A stretch of 17,591 nt of DNA from Spirochaetota bacterium (GCA_017302015.1 JAFLEE010000099.1:1-17591), one strand, 5' to 3'; counted from the first letter of the stretch, positions 1 through 7,863 are shown. Notes: generated from the sequence alone by a model not told the origin. A program made the numbers and translations.

Positions 1-1224
1 GCGGCCATCACCGCGGCGGAGCGCGGGGCGCGGGTGGCCCTGCTCGAGGCCCATGGGTGCCTGGGGGGGATCTGGACCTCCGGCCTCCTCACCTTCCTCA
101 TCGACCACGAGAATAAGGGCGGCTACATGAAGCGCCTGCTCGCCGATTTAAAGGCACTAGACGGCACATGGCCGGACCTGCGGAAAGAAGGGGGCGGCCA
201 TCCCGGCCCCGACCGCACCTTCGATATGGAGCGCATGAAACGGGTGCTCGAGGGCCAATGCCAGAGCGCGGGCGTGAGGGTGCAACTCTTCACACGCGGC
301 GTCGCGGTGGTGAAGGAAGGTTCCCGCCTCACCCACCTCATCACCGAAAGCAAATCGGGCCGGGAGGCCTGGGCCGGGAAAGTCTTCCTCGACGCCACAG
401 GCGACGGCGACCTGGGAGCCCTCAGCGGCTGCGCCTTCGACTCGGGCCGGCCAACAGACGGCGGCCTCCAACCCATGAGCCTCCTCGCCCTCGTCTCCGG
501 ATTGGAGGAATCGGCCATGCGGCCCTTCGTGGGCCGGGCCGGGGACGATTGGGCCGCGCCGAAGGCGGCCTTGCGGGAGGAAATGAAGCGGGGCGGGGCC
601 GACCCCTCCTACCATTTCCCCACGCTCTTTCCCATGCGCGCGGGCCTCTATCAGCTCATGGCGAACCACCAGTACGGCGTGAAGGGGACGAGCGCGGGCG
701 ACCTCACCCGGGCCACCTTCGAGGCCAGGGCCGAACTCCACCGCCTCATCGACGGCTTGCGCGGCTTGGGAGGCGTGTGGAAGGGCATCCGCCTCGTGGC
801 CAGCGCGGAACAGATCGGCGTGCGGGAGGGCCGGCGCATCCGCGGCCGCGCCACCGTCACCGCCGCGGACCTCCAGTCGGGCGCCCGGCGCGAAGACGGG
901 ATTTGCGACGCGACTTTCTGCGTGGACATCCATTCGGTGGACCCGAAAGAGGGCAAGGGCCTCGGCGATGGCGGCATCCGAACGAAGCCCTATCAGATCC
1001 CCTACGGCGCCCTCGTGGCCCGGGATGTGGAGGGGCTCCTCTTGGCCGGGCGCTGCATCAGCGGGGATTTCTTCGCCCACGCCAGTTATCGGGTGACCGG
1101 GAATGCGGTGGCCATGGGGGAGGCGGCCGGGGTGGCGGCCCAATATTGCGCGCAGCGGTCTGTGCCCCCCTCCGCCCTCGATGGCCGCGACGTGGTCGCG
1201 GCACTGGGAAAATCGGCGCCATGA
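1..1224 (+). CDS. FAD-dependent oxidoreductase, FAD_oxidored type (5' end missing)
   Basis: The reading frame is open from the first base and ends at TGA 1222-1224, giving 407 visible codons. An in-frame GTG at codon 12 is not the start, because coding sequence typical of the family continues to its left. The N-terminal GxGxxG FAD loop is cut off, but its continuation remains: a beta-strand ending in a ribose-binding Glu (E16), then LGGIWTSG at 21-28. Also visible are DATGDGD at 131-137 and the C-terminal FAD-contacting stretch LLLAGRCIS near 346-354, followed by a Gly/Ala-rich helix. These are the hallmarks of the FAD_oxidored family (PF12831), cytoplasmic or exported flavoproteins often found beside glycan-degradation genes and mostly of unknown substrate. 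The Cys seen after GRC is usual for the family. The gene reads in the same direction as the beta-helix gene 148 bases downstream. Family call is firm; the substrate is unknown. Confidence 0.88.
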   Translation, partial: AAITAAERGARVALLEAHGCLGGIWTSGLLTFLIDHENKGGYMKRLLADLKALDGTWPDLRKEGGGHPGPDRTFDMERMKRVLEGQCQSAGVRVQLFTRGVAVVKEGSRLTHLITESKSGREAWAGKVFLDATGDGDLGALSGCAFDSGRPTDGGLQPMSLLALVSGLEESAMRPFVGRAGDDWAAPKAALREEMKRGGADPSYHFPTLFPMRAGLYQLMANHQYGVKGTSAGDLTRATFEARAELHRLIDGLRGLGGVWKGIRLVASAEQIGVREGRRIRGRATVTAADLQSGARREDGICDATFCVDIHSVDPKEGKGLGDGGIRTKPYQIPYGALVARDVEGLLLAGRCISGDFFAHASYRVTGNAVAMGEAAGVAAQYCAQRSVPPSALDGRDVVAALGKSAP

Positions 1225-1360
1225 GGCTCCTCGCGCGTGCGTGCATCGGGTGACACACTTGAGAGCCGGGAAAATGCATCGAGGCGTCTTGGATTCCACG
1301 AGGCCCCCATGGTGAACGGAAACACGGGAGGAGCCCACCCCCATCGCCGGAAAAATCGGT

Positions 1361-1372
1361 TATAATGGAAGG
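1361..1372 (+). promoter_or_regulatory. Perfect -10 box abutting the beta-helix start codon
   Basis: TATAAT at 1361-1366 is followed at once by GGAAGG and then ATG 1373. Normal spacing from a -10 box puts transcription start on or next to the A of that ATG, so the mRNA would be leaderless, or translation would begin at the in-frame ATG 1397. No good -35 hexamer is visible 16-18 bases upstream, so this is a candidate only. Confidence 0.4.
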
Positions 1373-3868
1373 ATGAAACATTGCTATATCAGTAATATGA
1401 TCCATCGGCGTGGATGGCGCCTCCTGCCGATCCTGCTGGTTTCCCTCGCGGCGGCCGCGCCCCTTCCGCCAATCCTCCTCTCCCCCGCCGAAGGGGAGAG
1501 GAGCGCCGTGGGCACCCCTTCGTTCTATTGGGATTGGGCCTCGAACTTAAGCGCGCCCGCCCCCACCGACGGGCGCCGCTACGAGATCCAGCTCGCGGCA
1601 GACCCCGGCTTCGCCCGCATGGTGGATGAGGACGCCGTCGACATCCCGCGCTACGTCGCGGATCGTCCCCTCGCCGGGGAACTCTGGTGGCGCGTGCGCA
1701 CGCTCCAAGGGGGCCAGGGGTCGGCCTGGTCGCCGGCGCGGCGGCTGACGATCGAAATCCCCAAGCGCGTCTTCGAAATTCCCGCCGGCGCCGATCTCGC
1801 GGCGATCCGCGCGGTGGTCTCCAATGCCCTCGCCACGGGAGCCCCGGCGCGCATCGCTTTCGCCCAAGGGGCGACCTACCGCATCGCGGTGGACGGCGCC
1901 CTGCCCCAGGGGCACCGGAGCGCGCGTTTCCACCTGCTGGAACTCTCCCGCGCCCGCGACCTCGTGGTGGAGGGCCGGGGCGCGACCATCATCTTTACGC
2001 GGCCGACCATGGGCCTGGCGAACTTGGCCGCCTGCACCAACGTCCAATTGGGCGGGTTCAAGGTGGATTACGACCCCGTGACCTACCTCTCGGGCATCGT
2101 GCGCTCCGTCTCCGGCGCCGAACTGGTCGTCCAGCCCGACGCGGGCTGCCCCGCATGGACCGACCCCCTGGTGAAATACCACTGGAGCGCCATGGGCGTG
2201 CTCGATCCCGCGCATCCGGGCCGCCTCCTGGCCGGAGCCCCCAATCTGTTCCCATCCCCTAAATCGGCCGCCCTCGAGGCGGACGGGAGCGTGCGCCTCG
2301 CCTTCGCATCGGCTCCCCCGTCGTTCTTCGCCCCGGGCGCGCGGGTCCTCCAATGGATCCGCGACCGCGGCGTCGAGATGACCGAGGCGCGGGAATGCTC
2401 GAACATCACCTGGCACGACACGGTGAACTACGCCTGCCCTGCGGGGCATTACCTCTCCCTCGATGGGAGCGATTTCAAAGTGCTCCACTGCGATTCCGTC
2501 CTCAAGCCCGGGCGTTGGGTCAGCGGCAACGCGGATGGGGTGCATACCCGGGCCAACGTCATCGGGCCGTGGATGGAGGGCTGCGATTTCGAGGCCTTCG
2601 GCGATGACGGCGTGGCGATCTACAACAAGGGCATGTTCATCGTGGGTGCGCCGGATCTGGGTACGGTGCGCGTTTCCAATAGCCTCTTTTTGCTCAAGCC
2701 CGGCGACCGTTTCACGGTCTTCAATCCCCGGGAAGGCGTCTGCGTGGGGCCCCTGCGGGAATGCCTCTCGGTCTCGGCCCTCCAGCAAGACGGGTTCGGC
2801 GCCCATTTCGTCGTCACCTTCCGCCCGCCATTGGAGAAACCGCCCACGGTAGATGCCGACGGTCCCCGAGGCGACCAACTCTTCAATCGATCCCGGGCGA
2901 ACGCCCTCTCCATGGTGCGCGGCAACCGCATCCGAAATATCCGCCGATACGGCACGGTCCTCCGCGCCGTCCATAGCGTCGTCGAGCATAACCTCTACGA
3001 GGGATGCAGCGCCGCGGGCGTCATGATCCGCAACGAAGCCGCCTTCTGGAGGAACGGCCTCTATAGCGAGGGCCTCCTCATCCGCTCCAATCTCCTGCGC
3101 GATACGGCCTTCGACACCAGCGGCGAGGGCGCCATCGTCGCCCGCTTCGAGAGCCTGGCCGGGAGCGTGAAGCGGCCGATGCATGGCCGCATCGCCATCG
3201 AAGGGAATACCCTCGAGGGCTGGAACTTGGCGGGCATCCGCGCCGAGGCGGTGGGGGATCTTAGGATCACGGGGAATACGATCCGCTCCCGGGGAGCGGT
3301 GTTCCCCGAGGAGACCTCCCTTCCCACGGGAATCCGCCTCCTGGGATGCGCCCCGGTCTTGGTGAACGGGAACCGCGTGGAAGACGCCAGGCCCCTGGCC
3401 GCCGCCCTTTCCCTGGAGGCCTGCGCCGCTGTGGTCACGAACGGGAATGCGTTCCGATTCAAGGCCCTGGAAGGCGTCGCGGGCCTCGTGCTCTATGCCG
3501 AAGACGAAGCGTGCGCACGCTCGGGAACCTGGTCCGGCAGCGGCCTCAAGGGCTTCGGGGGGCGGGGCACCTATTGGACGGGAACCGTCGGCGCCTCGGC
3601 GATTTGGACGGCCCCCGCCACCGGCAAGAAAGAACTTTGGTTTTGGCGCGTGGCCTACGTCGGCAATGACCCGGGGGCAAAAGTCGTGGTCCGCCATGGC
3701 GGCGGCGAAAGCGCGGTCGTCATGGACACCCGAGGCGAAAAACCGGGTTGGGTCCCGCTGGGCGCCTTCGATTTCAAGGGACGTTTGGAAGTACGGGTGG
3801 AGAAGGTGGGAGGGGAGGGGAATCTCCGCCTCTGCGCCCTGCGCGTGGCGGATCCCTCCCCGCGCTGA
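1373..3868 (+). CDS. Secreted right-handed beta-helix protein, GH110-like, with C-terminal CBM-like domain
   Basis: The protein has 831 residues, or 823 if translation starts at ATG 1397. Starting at Met9 gives a classic signal peptide: RRGWR, then a hydrophobic core to about Ala29, cleavable near AAAA-PLP. So the protein is exported. Residues about 30-130 resemble a fibronectin-III-like beta-sandwich, with repeated Trp and Tyr and a 'WWRVRT' strand. Residues about 135-700 form a parallel beta-helix. They carry NADGVH (386-391) and GDDGVAIYN (410-418, with D411 and D412), at spacing like the catalytic Asp set of GH110 alpha-galactosidases and the broader GH28-like helices. A later 'GDQLFNRSR' and 'RNIRRYGTVLRA' also recall GH110. 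Residues about 710-825 look like a golvesin- or xanthan-lyase-type carbohydrate-binding sandwich. The fold is secure. GH110-like activity is inferred and could instead be another uronic or galactosyl specificity. The gene converges on the BNR gene with a 40-base gap and no clear terminator. Confidence 0.85.
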   Translation: MKHCYISNMIHRRGWRLLPILLVSLAAAAPLPPILLSPAEGERSAVGTPSFYWDWASNLSAPAPTDGRRYEIQLAADPGFARMVDEDAVDIPRYVADRPLAGELWWRVRTLQGGQGSAWSPARRLTIEIPKRVFEIPAGADLAAIRAVVSNALATGAPARIAFAQGATYRIAVDGALPQGHRSARFHLLELSRARDLVVEGRGATIIFTRPTMGLANLAACTNVQLGGFKVDYDPVTYLSGIVRSVSGAELVVQPDAGCPAWTDPLVKYHWSAMGVLDPAHPGRLLAGAPNLFPSPKSAALEADGSVRLAFASAPPSFFAPGARVLQWIRDRGVEMTEARECSNITWHDTVNYACPAGHYLSLDGSDFKVLHCDSVLKPGRWVSGNADGVHTRANVIGPWMEGCDFEAFGDDGVAIYNKGMFIVGAPDLGTVRVSNSLFLLKPGDRFTVFNPREGVCVGPLRECLSVSALQQDGFGAHFVVTFRPPLEKPPTVDADGPRGDQLFNRSRANALSMVRGNRIRNIRRYGTVLRAVHSVVEHNLYEGCSAAGVMIRNEAAFWRNGLYSEGLLIRSNLLRDTAFDTSGEGAIVARFESLAGSVKRPMHGRIAIEGNTLEGWNLAGIRAEAVGDLRITGNTIRSRGAVFPEETSLPTGIRLLGCAPVLVNGNRVEDARPLAAALSLEACAAVVTNGNAFRFKALEGVAGLVLYAEDEACARSGTWSGSGLKGFGGRGTYWTGTVGASAIWTAPATGKKELWFWRVAYVGNDPGAKVVVRHGGGESAVVMDTRGEKPGWVPLGAFDFKGRLEVRVEKVGGEGNLRLCALRVADPSPR

Positions 3869-3908
3869 CCGCATTCCGCTCACCGTCGCGAGCAGGCCGC
3901 GGGGGTTT

Positions 3909-5105
3909 TCAGGCGCCCTTGGATTCCATTACCGCCGCGTCCGTCTGCTTCACGATCCGCTTGAGGCGGCAGCCCGGGGACTGGAGCGCCCCGCGCAGGA
4001 TATCCTCCTCGCGGAAGGTCGCCAAGAGGATCTCGCCGTTTACGCGCTTGCGGTCGTAGGCGATCCAGATCGTCCCATCGGGCGCTTGGAACCCGTCGGG
4101 ATAACTCACGTCCATCCGCTCGTCCAGGACGAGGCCGCCCGACCAGGAGTGCCCATCGTCCTCCGAGAGATAGGCGGTGAGGTGGGATCGATGGGCGGGC
4201 TTGCGGTCGAGTTCCCCGTGCTTCACCAGGAGCACCCGGCCCGAAGCCAGCCGGCGCACGAAGATGCGCGCGCTCACGTGGGCCAGCCGCGAAGGTTCCG
4301 GGGCGGTCCAGGAGCGGCCGCGGTCGAACGATTCGGTCTCGGCGATGCCGTCGTTCGTGCGGAGGTACATCAGCAGGCTGCCGTCCTTCCGCTCGAGGAT
4401 CATCTGCTCGTCGTATTGGCGGCCATTGGCTAGGACCCCCCCGCGGCGTTCCCAGGTCGCGCCCAGGTCCCGGGAGACGAAGACGTTCGCCATGCGGTAG
4501 GGGTCCAACTCGCGGTAGAGCGCCGAGGTGGCCGGGAAATCATTTCGCATGTATTCCCGCTGCCAAAGCGAGATGGGCAGCAGCCAGTCTCCGTTGGAAA
4601 GGACGGTGGGCTTGTTGAGGGTCGCGCCGTGCCAAATGCGCACGGGCGTGGACCATTCGGGCTCGGCGTCGTCGGGCCGGTCGCAATGGCAGGCCCAGAC
4701 GCCCGCGCGGCCGTCGAAGAAGCGCAGCCCCTTGTCGAAGAAGAGCCAGAGGCGGCCGGCGGGGTCGGTCCACAGGTTGCCGACGAGGGCGCGCTGGCGC
4801 AGGCCCGAGGGGGAGGGCTCGGGGTCGACCAGGAAGAGGGGATCCGACCACGTGTCGCCCCCGTCGTCGCTCTTGGCGAGGAGGATGTGGGCATCGCGGC
4901 TATCATCCCCGGCGAACCAGGAGACCCACAGGCGCCCCTTGGGCGTGCGTTCGATGCCCATGCTCATGGTGAAGTCGCCCGCTTCGGGCCGGTGCTCGGC
5001 CCCCGGGTTCGCCTGTACGCGGGTGGGCTTCAGCGCCCAATCGCTGTCGGCGATGATGGCGGGTTCGATGAGTTCGGGACGGAAGATGCGTTCCAGGTGG
5101 CGCAT
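3909..5105 (-). CDS. BNR/sialidase-family six-bladed propeller, non-secreted
   Basis: The 398-residue protein has four Asp boxes (S-x-D-x-G-x-x-W) at 79-86, 211-218, 259-266 and 314-321, the sign of a sialidase-type propeller (BNR_2, PF13088). Other conserved stretches are LNKPTVLSNG (163-172), DEQMILERKDG (232-242), RIFVRRLASG (280-289) and MDVSYPDG (331-338), which recur in the paralogue at 11699-12799. No signal peptide or membrane segment is present, so it should stay in the cytoplasm. I do not see the N-terminal R-I-P motif of classical GH33 sialidases, so sialic-acid cleavage should not be assumed. The start is fixed by GAGGAG six bases upstream of ATG 5105. It is the last gene of the GntR-kinase-aldolase operon, 18 bases after the aldolase stop. 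Possible roles are an intracellular glycoside hydrolase or lyase, or a carbohydrate-processing propeller of another activity. Confidence 0.85.
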   Translation of the reverse strand: MRHLERIFRPELIEPAIIADSDWALKPTRVQANPGAEHRPEAGDFTMSMGIERTPKGRLWVSWFAGDDSRDAHILLAKSDDGGDTWSDPLFLVDPEPSPSGLRQRALVGNLWTDPAGRLWLFFDKGLRFFDGRAGVWACHCDRPDDAEPEWSTPVRIWHGATLNKPTVLSNGDWLLPISLWQREYMRNDFPATSALYRELDPYRMANVFVSRDLGATWERRGGVLANGRQYDEQMILERKDGSLLMYLRTNDGIAETESFDRGRSWTAPEPSRLAHVSARIFVRRLASGRVLLVKHGELDRKPAHRSHLTAYLSEDDGHSWSGGLVLDERMDVSYPDGFQAPDGTIWIAYDRKRVNGEILLATFREEDILRGALQSPGCRLKRIVKQTDAAVMESKGA

Positions 5106-5123
5106 GGGGTTCTCCTCGGGGTT

Positions 5124-5867
5124 TCAGGTTTCCGCGATCATGGTTTGGAAGGAGCGACTCAGGGCCTCGATATCGGTGCCGAGGGCGAAAAGGCCGCCCT
5201 CCCCGGAGAGGCGCGACCGCCCGTCCATGGACCGTCGCCACAGGGCCCCGGGGGCCTTGCCATGGCGGCGGCACGCCTCGAGCACCCGGCGCTCGGCCTC
5301 GAGCATGGGGGGCGAGGTGTAGTCCTTGAAGACGCCGAGTTGCAGGCTGAGATCGCTATGGCCGATGAAGAGGGCGTCCACCCCGTCGATGGCGGCGATG
5401 GCCTCTAGGTCGTCGAGCGCCGCGGGGCTCTCGATCTGGACGATCCCGACGGGCGCCTCGCCCCGAAAGTAGGCGTCGAAATCCCGCCCATAACCCCCGG
5501 CCCGGCAGGCCGAACTCATGCCGCGCGTGCCAAGGGGCGGATAGCGGAGGGCCGCGCTGAACGCGCGGGCGTCGGCCGCGCTTTGCGCCATGGGGAGCAT
5601 GATCCCCGCGGCTCCGAAGTCGAGGCACCGCGAGATCGTCTCCGGGCGCAGTCCCGGGACGCGCACGACTGGGTAGATCGCGCTCCGGCCGAGGGCCTGC
5701 ATCATGCGCAAGGCGTCGCCCTCGCCGCCGCAGCCGTGCTCCAGGTCGATGAGGCACCAGTCGAAGCCGCATTGCGCGGCGATTTCCGCGGCCACGTGGG
5801 AGAACGAGGCGAGCCAAATGCCCCGAAGCCGCCGGCCGGAAGTGAGCGCGCGCCTAAAGGATTCCAT
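5124..5867 (-). CDS. HpcH/HpaI-type class II (metal-dependent) pyruvate aldolase
   Basis: The 247-residue protein has the usual length and fold signature of HpcH/HpaI aldolases, which reversibly cleave 2-keto-3-deoxy or 4-hydroxy-2-keto acids to pyruvate (or a related keto acid) plus an aldehyde. Family active-site residues are present. H44 in DLEHG is the general base, R69 in VVRVP binds the keto-acid carboxylate, and E146 (VQIES) and D172 (SDLS) bind the divalent metal. These match H45, R70, E149 and D175 of HpaI. The usual 'GPxDL' loop reads GHSDL here, with His instead of Pro. The start at ATG 5867 has GGGAGG seven bases upstream and overlaps the kinase end by 14 bases, which suggests translational coupling. 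The cytoplasmic product probably acts on a sugar-derived acid. It could be GarL-like (2-dehydro-3-deoxy-glucarate), but the substrate cannot be read from sequence. Confidence 0.9.
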   Translation of the reverse strand: MESFRRALTSGRRLRGIWLASFSHVAAEIAAQCGFDWCLIDLEHGCGGEGDALRMMQALGRSAIYPVVRVPGLRPETISRCLDFGAAGIMLPMAQSAADARAFSAALRYPPLGTRGMSSACRAGGYGRDFDAYFRGEAPVGIVQIESPAALDDLEAIAAIDGVDALFIGHSDLSLQLGVFKDYTSPPMLEAERRVLEACRRHGKAPGALWRRSMDGRSRLSGEGGLFALGTDIEALSRSFQTMIAET

Positions 5868-6951
5868 GGAGGTCCCTCCCGTCGCGCTTGAAATAGTCGA
5901 CGGCCATGCGGAGGCGGCCGAGGGTGACGTCTTTCAAGGAGGCCTTCTCGCCGGGGAGATGGAGGAAGAACGAAGCGTCCTTCTCGAAATAGCCCAGGGA
6001 GTCGCGGAGTTTGGCCTTCCAAAGCATATTGCGCAGCAGGTGGAGCCAAATGCGCCGGTGGAAGCCCTCTTCGGGCTTGCGCCCCCCGAAATAGCCCTCG
6101 AGCAGGGGGCCCATGAGGTCCCGGCCGTAAAAGCACGCGAGCATCCCCAGGTCGTCGGCGGGATCGCCCGAGACCGCGTCATCCCAATCGATGACGGCCT
6201 CCACCGAATGGGGGGTGCCGAGGATATTCCACAAGGCGGGGTCGCGGTGGATGAGGAAGCCCTCGCGGCGGTCCAAGGCGCCCTCGTTCTCCCGGAAGAT
6301 CGAACGGATGTCCGCGAGTCCGGCCCCGTCGAGGAGGCCGGCTTCGCCCAGGTACTCCAGGTGTTCCTCGAGGCGGGCGTTGAAATAATCGGGATAATTC
6401 GCGCAGAGCCCGCGCAGGGCGCCGCCGCCATGTAGGCCCCGGGTGTCGAAAAAACCGAAGCCCTCCAGGGGGATGCGGTGGAGCCTGGCCAGGAGGGCGC
6501 CGAGTTGCCCCGCCGCCTCGGGAAGGGCGAGGGTTCCCGCTTTGTGGTAGCGATCCAGGGGCTTGAAGTCGAAGTACTCGAGGATCTGGAAATTGGCCTT
6601 CGCCTGCGGTTCCCCCACCGACAGGTAGAGGGTCTTCGGGGTGTGGATGCCATGGGCGCGCGCGAGGTCCATGGCGGCGGTCTCGGCGAGCATATAATCG
6701 TCGCCCTGGCCCTCATCGCCGCGAAGGAAGACCGCTTCGCCCCGGGACCGCTCGACGCGGAAGGCGAAATGGTTGCCGTCGCAGCCCGCCCCCGTGAGGG
6801 ACTGCGGCGCCTCGCCGCACCAGGCCTCCACGCATTGGCGCGCCAGTACCTGGAACTCGGCGGAGGCGTACTTGTCTTTGGAGAATTGCTTGCGTTTCGC
6901 CTCGAGGGTGGCTGGCGAATCGCATTTCCAATAGTAGATTCCGTGGCGCAT
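5854..6951 (-). CDS. APH/choline-kinase-like small-molecule phosphotransferase
   Basis: The 365-residue protein has the C-terminal signatures of the aminoglycoside phosphotransferase superfamily (APH, PF01636). Brenner's motif reads HRDPALWN at 235-242, with catalytic D237 and N242. The metal-binding segment VIDWDDAVSGDPADDLG lies at 253-269, with D255 or D257 as the magnesium ligand. The N-lobe strand FLRGDE (75-80) has Arg where many kinases have the ATP-contacting Lys; this occurs in APH relatives. In this family the substrate is usually a small hydroxylated molecule such as a sugar, amino sugar, choline or homoserine. Placed between a GntR regulator and an aldolase, a sugar or sugar-acid kinase is more likely than antibiotic resistance; that is inference. 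It lies 35 bases downstream of the GntR stop. No clear ribosome binding site precedes ATG 6951, and the gene end overlaps the aldolase start by 14 bases. Confidence 0.82.
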   Translation of the reverse strand: MRHGIYYWKCDSPATLEAKRKQFSKDKYASAEFQVLARQCVEAWCGEAPQSLTGAGCDGNHFAFRVERSRGEAVFLRGDEGQGDDYMLAETAAMDLARAHGIHTPKTLYLSVGEPQAKANFQILEYFDFKPLDRYHKAGTLALPEAAGQLGALLARLHRIPLEGFGFFDTRGLHGGGALRGLCANYPDYFNARLEEHLEYLGEAGLLDGAGLADIRSIFRENEGALDRREGFLIHRDPALWNILGTPHSVEAVIDWDDAVSGDPADDLGMLACFYGRDLMGPLLEGYFGGRKPEEGFHRRIWLHLLRNMLWKAKLRDSLGYFEKDASFFLHLPGEKASLKDVTLGRLRMAVDYFKRDGRDLHGIL

Positions 6952-6986
6952 GGGGAGGGATTCGGGGGACGAACGGTGGCGCGGAC

Positions 6987-7658
6987 CTAAGTCGGCTCGA
7001 TATGGGCGCGAAGGATTTCCCGGGCCAGGGGCTCATCTTGCGCGCGCAGGGCGGCCAGGAGTTTTTCGTGGCCCTCGGCGCTCTTCAGCACGGCCGCCGC
7101 GTTCAAGTAGCGCTGGCGGTGTTCGCGGCGGAAGAGACGGTGGAGGATATTGGCGAAGAGCCGCAGGGCCCGGTTCCCGCTGATCTCGAAGAGCGCGAGG
7201 TGGAACTCGCGGTCGAGGGCGTCTGCGGCCTCGGGGGCGCCCTTTTGCAGCCGCATGGCCCGGATATTCTGCGCCAGGCGCGCATGGCCCGCGGGGGTGA
7301 GGCGGCGCGCGAGGAGGGGCACGATGGACCATTCGAGCAGCAGGCGCGCCTCCTTAAGTTCTTCGAAGCCCAGGCCGGAGACCTGGAAACAGAACGAGAC
7401 GACGGCCTCGAGTTTGGGGTGGGCCAGGCGGCGGAGGAAGCTGCCCTTATGGCGGGTGCGTTCGATCACCCCGAGGAATTGGAAATGGGTGAGCACCTCG
7501 CGGATGCTGCCCCGGGAGACCCCGAACCGGGCCGCGAGGGCCAATTCTCCCTCGAGTTTGATCTCGCCCTCGGGCGGCGCTTCGCGCTCGAGGCGCAGCA
7601 GATGCCCCTGGAAATCCTCCAGGAGCCGGTGGGGGGAGGGGAGGACTTTTTTTGCCAT
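6987..7658 (-). CDS. GntR-family regulator, FadR subfamily with FCD domain
   Basis: The 223-residue protein has an N-terminal winged helix at about 10-75. The recognition region ELALAARFGVSRGSIREVL (38-56) and the wing GVIERTRHKGSF (63-74) are typical GntR. Residues about 88-220 are an all-helical FCD ligand-binding domain with a likely metal site: D149, H153 (DREFH), H197 (EGHEKL) and H219. Such sites commonly bind carboxylate effectors (sugar acids, lactate and similar), consistent with an aldolase in the same operon. It is the first gene of the operon and probably represses itself and the three genes below, since an inverted repeat of FadR-like core (GT-N3-AC) sits in its own promoter. The start codon has no Shine-Dalgarno sequence; the predicted transcript begins about two bases upstream, so translation is probably leaderless. 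Confidence 0.92.
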   Translation of the reverse strand: MAKKVLPSPHRLLEDFQGHLLRLEREAPPEGEIKLEGELALAARFGVSRGSIREVLTHFQFLGVIERTRHKGSFLRRLAHPKLEAVVSFCFQVSGLGFEELKEARLLLEWSIVPLLARRLTPAGHARLAQNIRAMRLQKGAPEAADALDREFHLALFEISGNRALRLFANILHRLFRREHRQRYLNAAAVLKSAEGHEKLLAALRAQDEPLAREILRAHIEPT

Positions 7659-7695
7659 GTCGATATATGATAGTTATATGTTAGACATATGTCAA
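7659..7695 (-). promoter_or_regulatory. Promoter with built-in operator for the GntR-kinase-aldolase-BNR operon
   Basis: On the minus strand there is a consensus -35 TTGACA (plus-strand 7690-7695), a 17-base spacer and a -10 TATCAT (7667-7672) with one mismatch. The spacer holds a perfect inverted repeat, ATATGT-TAG-ACATAT (7676-7690), whose GT-N3-AC core is typical of FadR-subfamily GntR sites. A repressor bound here would cover the RNA-polymerase contact region. The -10 box ends eight bases before ATG 7658, so the 5' leader would be about two bases. Confidence 0.75.
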
Positions 7696-7777
7696 GACGT
7701 TACGGTCCGATCTCCTAAAAGGGGGCGACCTGCCGGCCCGCAGTCAGGTACGCCGCGCTTCGCGACGCCTCGCAGGG

Positions 7778-7791
7778 GCCTTCCGGAAGGC
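7778..7791. repeat. Perfect 14-bp palindrome downstream of the chemoreceptor gene
   Basis: GCCTTCCGGAAGGC is fully self-complementary and lies 73 bases past the chemoreceptor stop and about 80 bases upstream of the GntR -35. As RNA it could fold with a CCGG loop, but no T-run follows on the minus strand, so it is not a standard intrinsic terminator. It may be a protein-binding site or chance in GC-rich DNA. Confidence 0.35.
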
Positions 7792-7863
7792 AAGGTCAAT
7801 CGATGGAGGAAGGCGCGGGGGACGGGAGGCGCGCCGTTCGATGCCCCCATGGACCCCAGGCTT

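Noticed and set aside
1221-1254. A 10-codon frame starting at an ATGA that overlaps the oxidoreductase stop.
   Set aside because: It is too short, has no ribosome binding site and no recognisable peptide.
1547-3883. Long open frame (778 codons) on the minus strand opposite the beta-helix gene.
   Set aside because: Its translation is Gly/Ala/Arg/His-rich without domain motifs, as expected opposite GC-rich coding DNA. The plus-strand protein has a signal peptide and catalytic motifs.
3869-3908. A terminator between the convergent beta-helix and BNR genes.
   Set aside because: A GGGGGTTTT tract is present at 3900-3908, but no stable stem precedes it.
5854-6951. Calling the APH-like protein an antibiotic-resistance enzyme.
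   Set aside because: The superfamily covers many metabolic kinases, and the gene sits inside a regulated catabolic operon with a translationally coupled aldolase. Nothing points to aminoglycosides.
3909-7658. Reading the operon as a classical sialic-acid (nan) operon.
   Set aside because: The aldolase is HpcH/HpaI-type, not NanA. The kinase is APH-like, not ROK. No NanE or transporter is present, and the BNR protein lacks a signal peptide and a visible R-I-P motif.
7778-7791. The 14-bp palindrome as an intrinsic terminator for the chemoreceptor gene.
   Set aside because: No T-run follows on the minus strand, and a fully palindromic 14-mer leaves only a short stem.
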